Part shown: positions 10,316 through 21,800 of the stretch, piece by piece
How the letters are laid out: every line of letters starts with the position of its first letter
How positions within the stretch are numbered: the stretch's first letter is position 1
Source of the DNA: Rheum nobile
Lineage: Eukaryota > Streptophyta > Magnoliopsida > Caryophyllales > Polygonaceae
Direction of reading: 5' to 3'
Assembly (NCBI GenBank): GCA_027886185.1
Contig: WOAB01000506.1
Span: forward strand, 1,116,001 to 1,180,000
DNA length: 64,000 bases
Notes under the pieces: model-generated
What the model saw: only the letters and a program-made list of their open reading frames with translations
Database searches by the model: none
What the model was told of the DNA's origin: nothing
Translations under genes and position numbers: made by a program

Positions 10316-13300
10316 TCAGGCAACATCCCAAATGTGCAGGAAATTCTTGCAGAATGAAAATTTATCAGCTGTTACAATCTTAGTGCCAAAATCTGCAGGA
10401 TTTTCATACCCTTTAACTTTTCTTAACCCCAGAACCTTTCTTTCACCTTATCTCGAATAAAGTGGTGTCTAACATCAATATGCTTAGACCTCTCATGGTA
10501 CATGGGATCCTTACACAAGTACAAAGCACTTTGACTGTCCATATGCAGCACATGCATCAATGGAGTGGTCAATATCTCACCAAGAATCCCAGTTAACCAT
10601 ATTGCCTCTTTTGTTGCTTCAGTGGCAGCAATATACTCTGCTTCAGTGGAGGAGAGAGCCACCACTGACTGTTGCTGTGATTTCCAAGAGATACAGTTAC
10701 TAGCCCAAGTGTAGTAATAGGTAGTAGTAGATTTTCGAGTATCCTTATTACTGGCATAGTCAGAGTCAACATATCCATGAAGTTCATTTCTAGATGTATG
10801 CTCACAGTAAACAAGACACAAGTTCTCAGTACCACACAAGTATCTCAGCAAAAATTTCATGGCATTCCAATGACACTCAGTAGTATTTGACATAAATCTA
10901 CTAAGCACACTAATAGCAAATGCAATATCAGGTCTAGTACATAGCATGGCATACATAACAGACCCAACAACAACATCATAAGAGACATGAGACATCTTAG
11001 CCATATCAGCTGGTGTTTTAGGACAGTGATCCTTGGTCAAATCTAAGTGCCCTCCTAATGGTATTGAGGTGGGTTTAGAATTTAGCATGCTGAATTTTTC
11101 AAGAATCTTATGCACATAATCACATTGAGAAAGCCACGTTTTCTTTTTCTTTCTATCTCTAGTGATATTAATGCCAAGAATTCTTTGGGCAGGGCCCAAA
11201 TCTTTCATATCAAAATGCAGTTTTAAGTCTCTTTTCACACCAGAAACAAGCACTTTAGAGCTACACATGATTAAGATATCATCAACATACAGAAGCACAA
11301 ACAGTGGAGTTTTGGATTTAATTCCCTTAAAATAAAGGCAAGTGTCATAACTGCTCCTAGTAAATCCCATGTTTCTCATGCAAGAGTCAAACTTAATGTT
11401 CCATTGCCTAGGGGATTGTTTAAGTCCATAAATAGATTTTTTCAGTAAGCAGACATGTTCAGATTTGGACTCAACCACAAAACCCCTAGGTTGTCTCATG
11501 TAAATAGTCTCAAGCAAATCACCATGCAGGAAAGCAGTTTTGACATCCATTTGTTCCAATTCCCAGTCAAACACAACAGCTATGGAAAGAAGCAATCTCA
11601 AAGTTTTGTATTTCACAACAGGGGCAAAGATGTCATTATAATCAAGTCCCTCTTTCTGAGTGAACCCCTTAGCTACAAGTCTAGATTTATATCTAGGCGG
11701 GTCACCCTTATGAGTTCCTTCTTTCAGTTTGTAAATCCATTTGCAGTCTATTAACCTAGCATTTTTAGGTTTTGGAACAAGTTCCCAGGTTTTATTCACA
11801 AGCATAGACTTATACTCCTCATGCATAGCTTTCAACCAATCCTTAGCATGCAGACACTTAATAGCAATCTCATAAGTTTCAGGAGTAAAGGAATTTACAA
11901 CATGTTCAGCAACAATGAAAGCAAACTCAACAAGATTCAGATCAGAATGCTCAGCAAGCAAAGATGACATAAATCTCCTATTAGGTATTCTAGTTCTAGG
12001 TTGTCTATCTCTAGTTAATTGATAATCATTTAAGTCATTCACAACAGGAATTTCAATGTTATCATACTCATGCTCAGAATCATGGATAGACACAACACTA
12101 GGAGAATTACTGTCACTTACCTCCCCACCTGATTGGTGAGGGTTCTGATCTCCACTCACATGGTCACTTTCAGCAGATTGACCTTGTGCATTTGAGTCCA
12201 GTGACTCTCCAAATGATGAAGCACTTGAGTTTTGGCCACTGTCAAACTCATCTTCTCCATCACTTGCAGCTTCATGAGGTAAGAAGAACCTCATTCCTTC
12301 TTGTTCACCAGTACATGTGCTCACAGAAGAGGTGTTAGTAACACTTTTAAAATGGAAATCTACCTCATTAAAGGTTATACTCCTAGATGTCAAAACCTAA
12401 TAGCCATGAGGTTGAACAAGTAGAAGTTTATAACCTTTAACACCCTTAGGGTACCCCAACATCACACCTTTCAAAAGGTTTAAGGTGAGATAGATTTGGA
12501 GCATTGCCAGTCCACATCTCTTGTGGTGTTTTGAAATTCACCACAGAAGATGGAGACCTGTTAATGAGGTAGCAAGCAGTGACAACTGCCTCTCCCCATA
12601 GTGAGGGTTTCATCCCAGCACTGATGAGCATGCACCTTGCCTTTTCAAGCAAGGTCTTGTTCATCCTCTCAGCAGTACCATTCTGCTGAGGTGTGCCAGG
12701 GACAGTGAGGTGTCTCTTGACTCCAAATTGAGCACAGAAATCATTAAAGACATGGTTGCAAAATTCAAGGCCATTATCTATTTTTAAGCATTTCAATTTC
12801 TCATTAGACTCACTCTCAGCTGAAGCCTTTCATATTTTAAAGGTATGAAAAGCCTCATCTTTAGATTTCAACAAATACACCCATAACTTTCTAGAATAAT
12901 GATCAATGAAGGATATAAAGTATCTTCTACCTCCTATTGTGTCAACCTGTGCAAGTCCCCACAAATCAGAGTGAACATACTCTAGAGGCTTCTTAGCAAT
13001 ATAGGTGGATTTGTTGAAACTATGTTGAGCCTTTTTTCCAAACATACAGTTTTCACAGAAACTAAGATCAACAGGTTTTTTTTATCAAGCAAGCCAGTTT
13101 TAAACAGATAACTAAGGCCTTTTATTCCAATATGACCCAGCCTTTCATGCCATCTTTTTGTATGTTCAAGGATCATATTATTACTCACAGTTGTGATATT
13201 AAGTTCAGGAGTTGTCATAACATAGTATAACCCTCCTTTCTTAACACACTTGATAAGAGAGACATCATTTCTAGTGACCTCCCTTACACCATTGTAAGTA

Positions 13301-13632
13301 ACAATGTGGCACCCCAAATCATCAAAAACAGACTCAGACATCAAGTTTCTTCTAAGATCAGGCACTCATCCGACCTTTTGAAGGATCCTAATAACCCCAT
13401 CATGCATTCTCAAAGGCACATTCCCAATACCCCTAATTGGTAATGAGGTGTGGTCCCCAAGGAGAACCTCACCCCCATCACACTCATGCAAGGAACTAAA
13501 GGAAGACTTATCATAAGCAGCATGCATAGTACATCCAGAATCAAGAATCCAAACATCACAAGTATTGGAATGAGCACACATAAGCAATTCATAGGGATAC
13601 TGAGAAGAATTTTCAACAAGAGCAGCAGTCAT
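10316..13632 (-). pseudogene. Copia pol: protease, integrase, RT, RNase H; gag missing, two to three frameshifts
   Basis: In element order: protease (VWILDSGCTMHA) from 13632; integrase zinc region (HERLGHIG); integrase core from about 13045 (VHSDLWG, KIDNGLEFCN, PGTPQQNGTAERMN); reverse transcriptase (MDVKTAFLHGDL, LLYVDDILIM) and RNase H (GYVDSDYA, SSTEAEYIAA). The frame changes near 13000 and again near 12430. A TGA near 12830 replaces an expected Trp. A third shift near 10425 moves the RNase H tail (ENPADFGTKIVTADKF) into another frame, ending at 10316. The polyprotein begins at the protease, so the gag loss is a deletion. RT and RNase H motifs look intact. Tnt1/Tork-like by appearance only. 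Confidence 0.88.
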
Positions 13633-13659
13633 TTCATTGTTGTTAGATAATTTCCTTAA

Positions 13660-14057
13660 TCCGATTTTCGGTCCAGATAATTTCCTTAATCCGGTCTGAT
13701 CCGGTCCAAACCCTACAAAAAAATCGGTCCGGACCGGTGGACCGGATTTTTTTTAATTTTTTTTTTTTTTAATTTATATGTTTTTTTTGAAGATTTATAT
13801 GTATTTTTTTTTAGATATTTTTTTTAATTTAATAAGTTAGGACTTAGGAGTATATATAATTTTTAGATATTTTTTAAATATTTTTTTATAAATTTTAAAT
13901 AAGAATTTAAATTATTATTTTTAAATAAAATCCGGTCTAAACCGGTCCAAGACCGGACCGAAACTGGACCTGACCGAATAGGTCCGGTCCAGACTTTTGG
14001 AAAAATCCGGTCCATCGATCCGGTCTAGTTCCGGTCCGGACCGGATAAACACCCCTA
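13660..14057. mobile_element. hAT-like non-autonomous element rich in CCGGTCCGG repeats, left end lost
   Basis: The right end CCGGATAAACACCCCTA (ending 14057) is the inverted TAGGGGTGT terminus typical of a common plant hAT MITE type. The interior has an AT-rich core flanked by opposing (AC)CGGTCC repeats, as in the complete copy at 62053-62454. The left end instead begins with a direct repeat, AGATAATTTCCTTAATCCG twice. That fits deletion of the real terminus together with the copia gag region. Confidence 0.6.
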
Positions 14058-14160
14058 CTGTTAACCCTTTGTCTGTACATTGTATTCTAATCTGCTCATC
14101 TGTAATGCTTGCAATAAACCAATCTATGTTCTAATTACAACAACTTAGGATTAAATTACA

Positions 14161-15161
14161 TTACTTGAATCCGAAAACCACCCAAAGCTCAAGAGGAATC
14201 TACCACCACAACTCCCTACTTTAAAGTTCCTTCTTATGTCATTGAAATCACAAATATATTTCTACAGCGTGCTGATTAATGAGAAGAATTAACACATTTC
14301 CTTATCTAATCCATCGTTCATGATACTTTAGATACAACAACTAAAGTACCAAACATTCATGAAGCTGCAAGCACCGAGTATGCAACCTTCAAGCTGCAGA
14401 TGAGTTGAACACTAAATTGGACAACAGGAGTAACCAAAAATACACTTACAAGCTAGAAACCAGTCATGAATTGATGTCAATATATATATGGAAAATAACT
14501 ACAGAAGACAGATAAATTAACTCCTTTGCTGGAAACACCATATGTTGCAGGTTACAGGACATACAAGTGAAGGCACTCATGGGAGAGTGTACGGGCGATT
14601 GTAACAAAGTAGAGCGCAGTTTCAAAGGACTTCCTTTGTGACTCGTGGAATCCTCTCAAATCACCGCGTTCAGGGTTCTTGGATATAAAAAATCTGCAAA
14701 GAAAACCCAGCAGCTCATCAACCTAAGCACCTAACACATATGCTATGTATTATCAACTACATTCAATAAGGTTAGCCTGTCCATTATGCTGACAACAGTA
14801 TAGTCGAATCAGACATTGAATCCTTATTATTCACAAGTAATAATGCTATGGATAAGATTCTTATCCAAAGAACTCAGAACCTAAACTGCTACTTCTTTCA
14901 TGAGCTTGGTACTTCAAGTCCTACAGCTGGCCCCAACGTAAAATTTAGCTACACTCATTCTCATGAGAATTTGAAAAAGGTAGGCAAAACTACTGATCTC
15001 AAGTTTGCAGTGCCAACGAATATATAGATCTTGCAAATTTGCTAATAGCAATAAATAAGATCAAAATATTGGCCATATATCATGTGATTCGTAGCTTTGA
15101 AAGTTGAAACTAGTCATACCTTCTACATCGAGAAGTAATCAAAATGAGCAAATATCAAGTC
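14161..15161 (-). other. 3' untranslated region of the RRM gene, with a probable 3'-UTR intron
   Basis: Downstream of the stop at 15162, a good donor (GAAG|GTATGA, exon end 15120) and acceptor (TTTGCAG|ATT, exon restart 14693) define a possible 426-bp intron in the 3' UTR. The junction would lie about 42 nt after the stop, under the usual ~50-nt limit for nonsense-mediated decay. Nothing else is recognised down to the copia TSD. Confidence 0.45.
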
Positions 15162-17309
15162 TCAGGATTGTTTTCTTAATGAATCCTCGGATTCTTCAGC
15201 CTGGTCCACAATAGCGTCTGAGCTACTAGCCACATCTTCAGATTTCGGTTTAGCTTCTCTCGCAACTTTCACAAATCTTTTGCTGCGTTCCAATTGAATT
15301 GGCCTACCCAGTAGCTCCTACAAGGCAAAACAATGCAAGGATTTGGAAAGATGATAAAAGAAAGTAATCAACACTCCATGAGCAGATAAAAACTCCATTT
15401 CGGAATTTTCTAATCTTTCTTGAAACCTTGTAATTTCAAAAACTGGCTTCTCAAAGACATTCATCAGAAATAAAGGTTTCCAATATGTTTTTGCAAAAAA
15501 GGCAAACTGATTTTCAAGAAGCCAACCATAATGTTAAAGCTAAGCAGCTATTGTCACCTTTCCTTCTAAACTAGACAAGGCAGCCTCAGCCTCCCTCTTC
15601 GTAGCAAAGGAGACGAATCCATAGCCAGCCGATTTTTTAGGATCGCCCAGAAGCACAACTCCAGCTGAAGCAAGTTTGTATCCTTCGGAGCTAAAAAACT
15701 CTGTAACATCTTCAACACTTGCATCATATGATAAATTTCCCACAAAGAGTTCAAATGACACCAGCCTTTTGGGTTGCATAGGTGGAGAAGGCTTCTTTGT
15801 TCTGGGTTTTGCATAGTTCAGCTTCAAAGTTCGACCCTCAAATTCCTGCAAAACACTTCCATTTTCAAGCAATGCTACGTGTTATAAGAAATGCTATGAA
15901 CGTCAAGCAAATTAGAAGTTCGAAGAGCCCCTTAAACCTGTTCATTCTTCCAAAGCAAATCCAAATCAAAATAACAAATGGAATACTAGATGAGCAAAAC
16001 CAAGATTGTGGCTAATGCCTATGAGTCCGAAACAGATCAACAAAGTTATTTCGTGTTAAATCCAAATCTTTCAAGCTAGATCAATCGTGTGGTAGTGCCC
16101 TGCACAAGTCTTACTATCATAATCACCTCAGTTTATGGTCATTTTTTAGATGGGTTGATTTTTACAATTTTTTTTTATAAATGTATAGACTTATGAAACT
16201 AAAAAAACTGAACAGTAAAAAAATAATTTCTTAAGAAATAATATTAAAACTATGTTTAGATATTAATCTATGAAACTAATGAAGCATAAGAAAACACCAT
16301 AAAATATAACAATTTTTTGTTCATTAGAATCTATACCATTCAAAAACACCCAGTAATCCAAGCATGCTTAGTTGCATACAAATTGAACAAGTGTGGATTT
16401 CTCATGTAGACATTGAAAAATGTTACCCCAATGTTAGCAAGCACAAGCATTAGCTTTGACTTATTTGCTTGCCGGTAATTATCATATCACATTTTGGATT
16501 GCACTAAGCAACATAATAATGAAAGATTAAAAGACAAAGGAATATATAAAACTGAGACTTGAACACAGTGATCTAAGCATGCTTACAGACGCTTCCAGCT
16601 TAATAAGAGCTTCACTGGCCTCCTCTGGCGATCCCATTTCCACGAAAGCAAGCCCCCTGTTCCTCGTCTTATTGTGCATTGAAAGCTGACCACTCCCACA
16701 CAATACAATTCCGAAAATTAGAAAAATATAAAATTTCTTCTAAAAATACTGAAACCGATAACAAATTTCATAAATTAACTTCACACAAGGTAAACCAATG
16801 AACAAATATGAGAATTAAATCACTAAACAGCGAATAGAAGCCGAATTGCCCCCAAAAAAATGGAAGAAAAAGGGGGACGCAAAAGAAAGACAATTTCGTT
16901 AACGGAACACAGATGCAATATAAATGAATGCACGAAATTGAAGTGAACAAACCTCAACGTCAACAACAGTGCCGTGCTTCTCAAACAGTGCACGTATGTC
17001 ATCGGCGGTGGAGCTCCAAGGAACGTTCTGCGCACAAAGCCTCGTCTGAGAAAACTCTTCGGATTCCAATTCCGGCTCAACAGACGTTTGTTCTCCATCG
17101 ACGGCGACGGCGGAGGCGGATAAGAGAGGGCGGCGGAAGAGAGAGAAGCATGGGAAAGTGCGGAATGAGGGTTGGAAAGAAGACAGAGAAATAGTGGAAT
17201 TTCGAGAAGGGAGAGCGGAGCCCGTAAAGAGAAGGAGAGAAGGAGGAGTTTGGGAGAAGGAGAGAGTAGAAGGGGAAGGAGAGCAGACGAGAAGACGAAG
17301 CAGCGCCAT
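15162..17309 (-). CDS. Plastid-targeted ribonucleoprotein with two RRM domains (cpRNP-like)
   Basis: Four coding exons: 17309-16953, 16685-16587, 15845-15558 and 15317-15162 (119, 33, 96 and 51 codons plus stop; 299 aa), all phase 0 with GT-AG borders. The N-terminus (MALLRLLVCSPSPST) is Ser-rich, low in acidic residues and basic further on, like a chloroplast transit peptide. An acidic linker (EPELESEE) follows, as in cpRNPs. RRM1 has RNP2 LCAQNVP and RNP1 NRGLAFVEM and is completed by exons 2-3. RRM2 has RNP2 LFVGNL and RNP1 SAGYGFVSF. Such proteins bind plastid mRNAs and affect editing, stability and processing. An in-frame codon upstream (17525) would extend the protein, but 17309 starts the transit-like sequence. 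The gene appears intact and single-copy here. Confidence 0.9.
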
Positions 17310-17677
17310 TTTTGCAACAGTCGGAGATTTGGGGGAGAAAATGGTGGGAAATGGGGTAGTAGACTTCAGATAAGGAGTCGAGAAGAAATACTTAAAAAAA
17401 GAAGAAGAATTGATTAAACGGCGTCGTTTGTGGCAATCAAATAAACTGAGCTTTTGATTGGGCCTTGTTAATTGCATTGGACTCGGCCTGGTTGACACGG
17501 CCAGACTGTAACAGCAGACAGCCACCTTTTATATGCGGTCCACGAGTTTAGTATGGTTCTATTGAACCCGGTTCGAAAGACTTAAATGTAAGTAATGTAA
17601 CCCAAATTGAATTATTGTGTAAATAATGATCGAGTTTGTTATATCTTAAAAGGATGAACTAAAAAATTTGTAATTTA
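17310..17677. other. Upstream region of the RRM gene
   Basis: Leader and promoter region with no clear TATA box. The longer minus-strand frame reaching 17525 passes through it without family similarity. Confidence 0.4.
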
Positions 17678-18321
17678 GGGTTTGTTTGGCTAATAATTAT
17701 AATGACAGTTTAACATATAACTAGTTAGTAAACACATTCGGTGAGAATACCTCCTCCAACGAGAATAATCGTTAACTTGAGAATACCGATATGTTCATTT
17801 GAATTATACTATAGTTGCATTTTGAGACAATGTGAGTTTGTTTTCAATATTGCACATCCGAGATTTAGGATTTAGGGTTAAAAGTTAGGGTTTAAGGGTT
17901 AGAAATTTATGATTTAAGGATTTAGGACTTAAGGTATGGTTTATGAGTTTATAGTTTAGGGCTGAGCTTAGGGCTTAGGATTTAAAGTAAAAAAAAATAA
18001 TTTTTTGATGTATTATCTAAATGCATTGTGCCTTCTATTCAAATGCACCTATAAATTTTCTCAAGTTATCTTTTATTCTCGTATGGAAAATATTCTCATC
18101 TGAACCTTGGGCTAACTAGTTATTTTGAATAATGGTGTTTGCTATCAAATATACATTGACCAAAAAATGACATTTTTTGGTCAATGTATATATTCTACCT
18201 TTTTCCAACCTCATTTTACCCAATTACCTAAACAAATTCCACATAAATATATTTTTAACCAAAAAACTATACCAGAAATAAGAATGAGATTACAATGTGT
18301 AGCTTACAACCAAACAAACCC
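17678..18321. mobile_element. Tourist-like (PIF/Harbinger) MITE
   Basis: Ends GGGTTTGTTTGG (17678) and CCAAACAAACCC (18321) are perfect 12-bp inverted repeats flanked by TTA (17675-17677, 18322-18324), the PIF/Harbinger target duplication. Length is 644 bp with no coding frame. Inside are degenerate TTTAGGG-like repeats (about 17868-17990) and a near-perfect 43-bp palindrome at 18149-18191. Confidence 0.8.
18149..18191. repeat. Near-perfect palindrome, 21-bp arms, 1-bp loop
   Basis: ATATACATTGACCAAAAAAT begins the left arm (18149-18169). The right arm (18171-18191) is its inverse complement with a single central base. It lies inside the Tourist-like MITE. Confidence 0.85.
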
Positions 18322-18324
18322 TTA

Positions 18325-18873
18325 CAATGTTGGAAAAATCGGAGGTCAATATAAGCATTTTTTGCTAAATTGAATATTTTGTACATGAATACGTACTAAA
18401 AGCTAGCTATAACGAATAATTCAATTAAACACAAGCTTACAACTCAGCTTGATCTTTTTTAAGTGAAATCAGAAGGAAATAAAGCTACTAATAAATGGAT
18501 GAAATTGTTCTTCAAGCATCTGGCTCTTTAGGTATGGTGCTTGGCTGATCAGCGATGATGGATTCAATAAAAAAACGATTCCACATCCCTCTCCACTTCT
18601 TGTTCTACTTCCTCTACCTGCATTTATAATTCATATTAACACACAATTATGCACCGTACCGCAAAACACTAAACCAGAATTATACCATTTACTAAATTTT
18701 ACAATTAATGTATCATCACACGAATAATAATCATCGATTTAAAATTAATTGTAACAACAAGATGACCATAAGGTCCATAACTATTATAATTATTTTCATG
18801 CAAGCTTCCGACCAAAAAAAATAATTTATTTTCTTGCAACCAAACCACCCCACATAGGCGGTTAGGCCTATAA
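18325..18873. other. Intergenic, possible terminal exon on the minus strand
   Basis: No gene is recognised. On the minus strand an acceptor-like TGCAG near 18622 is followed by an open stretch of about 50 codons, but two frames are equally open and neither matches a family I know. Confidence 0.3.
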
Positions 18874-21800
18874 TCTATATATATTTAAAAGTTAACATTC
18901 TAGGTCATTGAATGTTAACTTTTAAAGATGAATTAGTTTTTATTTTTATTTCATGCCTTATTTATTTATCACAAAATTTAAACAATTTCTCAAATCCAAA
19001 AAGTACTAAATTGACAATTTTATATATTAACAATTATATTTAATCTATAATCGTCTATATAATATACAAAGTTTTTTATTCACAATTATATACAATTACT
19101 ACATATTAATCAATTAAAAAGTCCTCATTTTCATATCGTTGTATAACTCTTATATCTTCACGTTAAATTTTCAACATAGTTCAATTTATATTTCTATTAA
19201 GCATGAAAAACAACCATCTATATATATATATTTAAAAGTTAGCATTCTAGGTCATTGAATGCTAACTTTTAAAGATGAATTAGTTTTTATTTTCATTTCA
19301 TACCTTATTTATTTAGCACAAAATTTAAACAATTTCTCAAATCCAAAAAGTACTAAAGTCACAATTTCATATATTAAGAATTATATTTAATCTATAATCG
19401 CCTATATAATATAGAAAGTTTTTTATTCGCAATTATATACAATTACTACATATTAATCAATTAAAAAGTCCTCATTTTCATATCGTTGTATAACTCTTAT
19501 ATCTTCACGTTAAATTTTCAACATAGTTCAATTTATATTTCTATTAAGCATGAAAAACAACCATCTATATATATCTATATATATATTTAAAAGTTAGCAT
19601 TCTAGGTCATTGAATGCTAACTTTTAAAGATGAATTAGTTTTTATTTTCATTTTATGCCTTATTTATTTAGCACAAAATTTAAACAATTTCTCAAATCCC
19701 AAAAGTACTAAAGTGACAATTTCATATATTAACAATTATATTTAATCTATAATCGTCTATATAATATACAAAGTTTTTGATTCACAATTATATACAATTA
19801 CTACATATTAATCAATTAAAAAGTCCTCATTTTCATATCGTTGTATAACTCTTATATCTTCACGTTAAATTTTTAACATAGTTCAATTTTTATTTCTATT
19901 AAGCATGAAAAACAACCATCTATATCTATATATATTTAAAAGTTAGCATTCTAGGTCATTGAATGCTAACTTTTAAAGATGAATTAGTTTTTATTTTCAT
20001 TTCATGCCTTATTTATTTAGCACAAAATTTAAACAATTTCTCAAATCCAAAAAGCACTAAAGTGACAATTTCATATATTAACAATTATATTTAATCTATA
20101 ATCGTCTATATAATATACAAAGTTTTTGATTCACAATTATATACAATTACTATATATTAATTGATTAAAAAGTCCTCATTTTTCATATCGTTGTATAACT
20201 CTTATATCTTCACGTTAAATTTTCAACATAGTTCAATTTATATTTCTATTAAGCATGAAAAACAACCATCTATATATATTTAAAAGTTAGCATTCTAGGT
20301 CATTGAATGCTAAATTTTAAAGATGAATTAGTTTTTATTTTCATTTCATTCCTTATTTATTTAGCACAAAATTTAAACAATTTCTCAAATCCCAAAAGTA
20401 CTAAAGTGACAATTTCATATATTAACAATTATATTTAATCTATAATCGTCTATAAAATATACAGAGTTTTTGATTCACAATTATATACAATTACTACATA
20501 TTAATCAATTAAAAAGTCCTCATTTTCATATCGTTGTATACCTCTTATATCTCCACGTTAAATTTTCAACATAGTTCAATTTATATTTCTATTATGCATG
20601 GAAAACAACCATCTATATCTATATATATTTACAATTTAGAATTCTAGGTCATTGAATGCTAACTTTTAAAGATAAATTAGTTTTTTTTTTATTTCATGCC
20701 TTATTTATATCTATCTATGACCTAGAATGCTCACTTTTAAAGATGAATTTGTTTTTCATGCCTTATTTATTTAGCTCATAATTTAAATAATTTCTCAAAT
20801 CCAAAAAGTACTAAAGTGACAATTTCATATATTAACAATTATATTAATAATATATAATCTTCTATATAATATAAAAAGTTTTTGATTCATAATTGTATAT
20901 AATTACTACATATTAATCAATTAAAAAGTCCTCATTTTTATGTGGTTGTATAACTCTTATATCTTCACATTAAATTTTCAACATAGTTTAATTTATATTT
21001 CTATTAAGCATGAAAAACAATCAAAATATCATCACTAGAAGACCTTCGTATCTTTTTGAGAAATTGAAAAATATTAAATAAAAAAATTAATAGACCAAAT
21101 CAATATTAGTGATTAGAAGTTATTATTTTACCAATTATTAATTGAATTTATAGACATAACGTCTCTTTTAAAACTATAAAGTACTATATGTATGATATGA
21201 TTTTATCTTTTTTAATTTCAATTAAGAATAATTAATATAGTGTTATTGCATGAAATAAGTTTATAACTCCCAAAAACCGAAAAAAATTGACATAAATCCA
21301 TTTTTTTGTATCACCTAATAAATCTTTTTTATTAAGGATATTTATTGTCACCAACCAATTGAATCATAAATACTTAAAATTAGGAGATATGCAACCTATA
21401 AATTTAATAATTTTACCTTTATTATCGTGATTATGCCAAAATAAGTGCATGAATGGAGAAAAATTCTTCATTACATTTATCACCTAGAATTGTGTAATTT
21501 ACATGAGACTTTTCAAATGCCATTGGTGTTTCATGCTAATGGGCAATGCATTAATAACAATATTTTAGTTTTATCGTATTTAAATTTCACCATTCAAGTA
21601 TATTTATTCATAATAATAAAGGGAAATGAAAATATTGTAACCTTTGTGACTCTTCATTCACCATTAGAGGTTCATGTCCATGGGTAATTACATCAATTTA
21701 GACAATGAATAAATGTATTCATAACATGTTAATTCTATACGCATTTAATTGGCAATTTAAATATTTTTTATTCTCTTTAAGTAGTTGATAGCAGATGAAT

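Larger units (their letters stand above)
9356..14160 (-). mobile_element. Ty1/copia retrotransposon, 5' part deleted, perfect 5-bp TSD
   Basis: The element is flanked by TTACT at 9351-9355 and 14161-14165. Its outer ends are TGTGAAAGC (9356) and AAATTACA (14160), so it has TG..CA termini. The LTR at its 3' end is about 853 bp (10208-9356 in element orientation). It contains TATATAA on the minus strand at 9855-9861. Only the first ~103 bp of the other LTR survive (14160-14058); they match 10208-10106 almost exactly. The rest of that LTR, the primer binding site and gag are missing, replaced by a CCGGTCC-rich MITE-like block at 13660-14057. Confidence 0.9.

Noticed and set aside
16823..17317. 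164-codon minus-strand frame beginning MQKWRCFVFSS
   Set aside because: Overlaps exon 1 of the RRM gene in another frame; Leu/Ser/Pro shadow of the transit peptide.
18400..18622. Possible terminal coding exon on the minus strand
   Set aside because: Two overlapping frames are equally open and no family is recognised; too weak to call.
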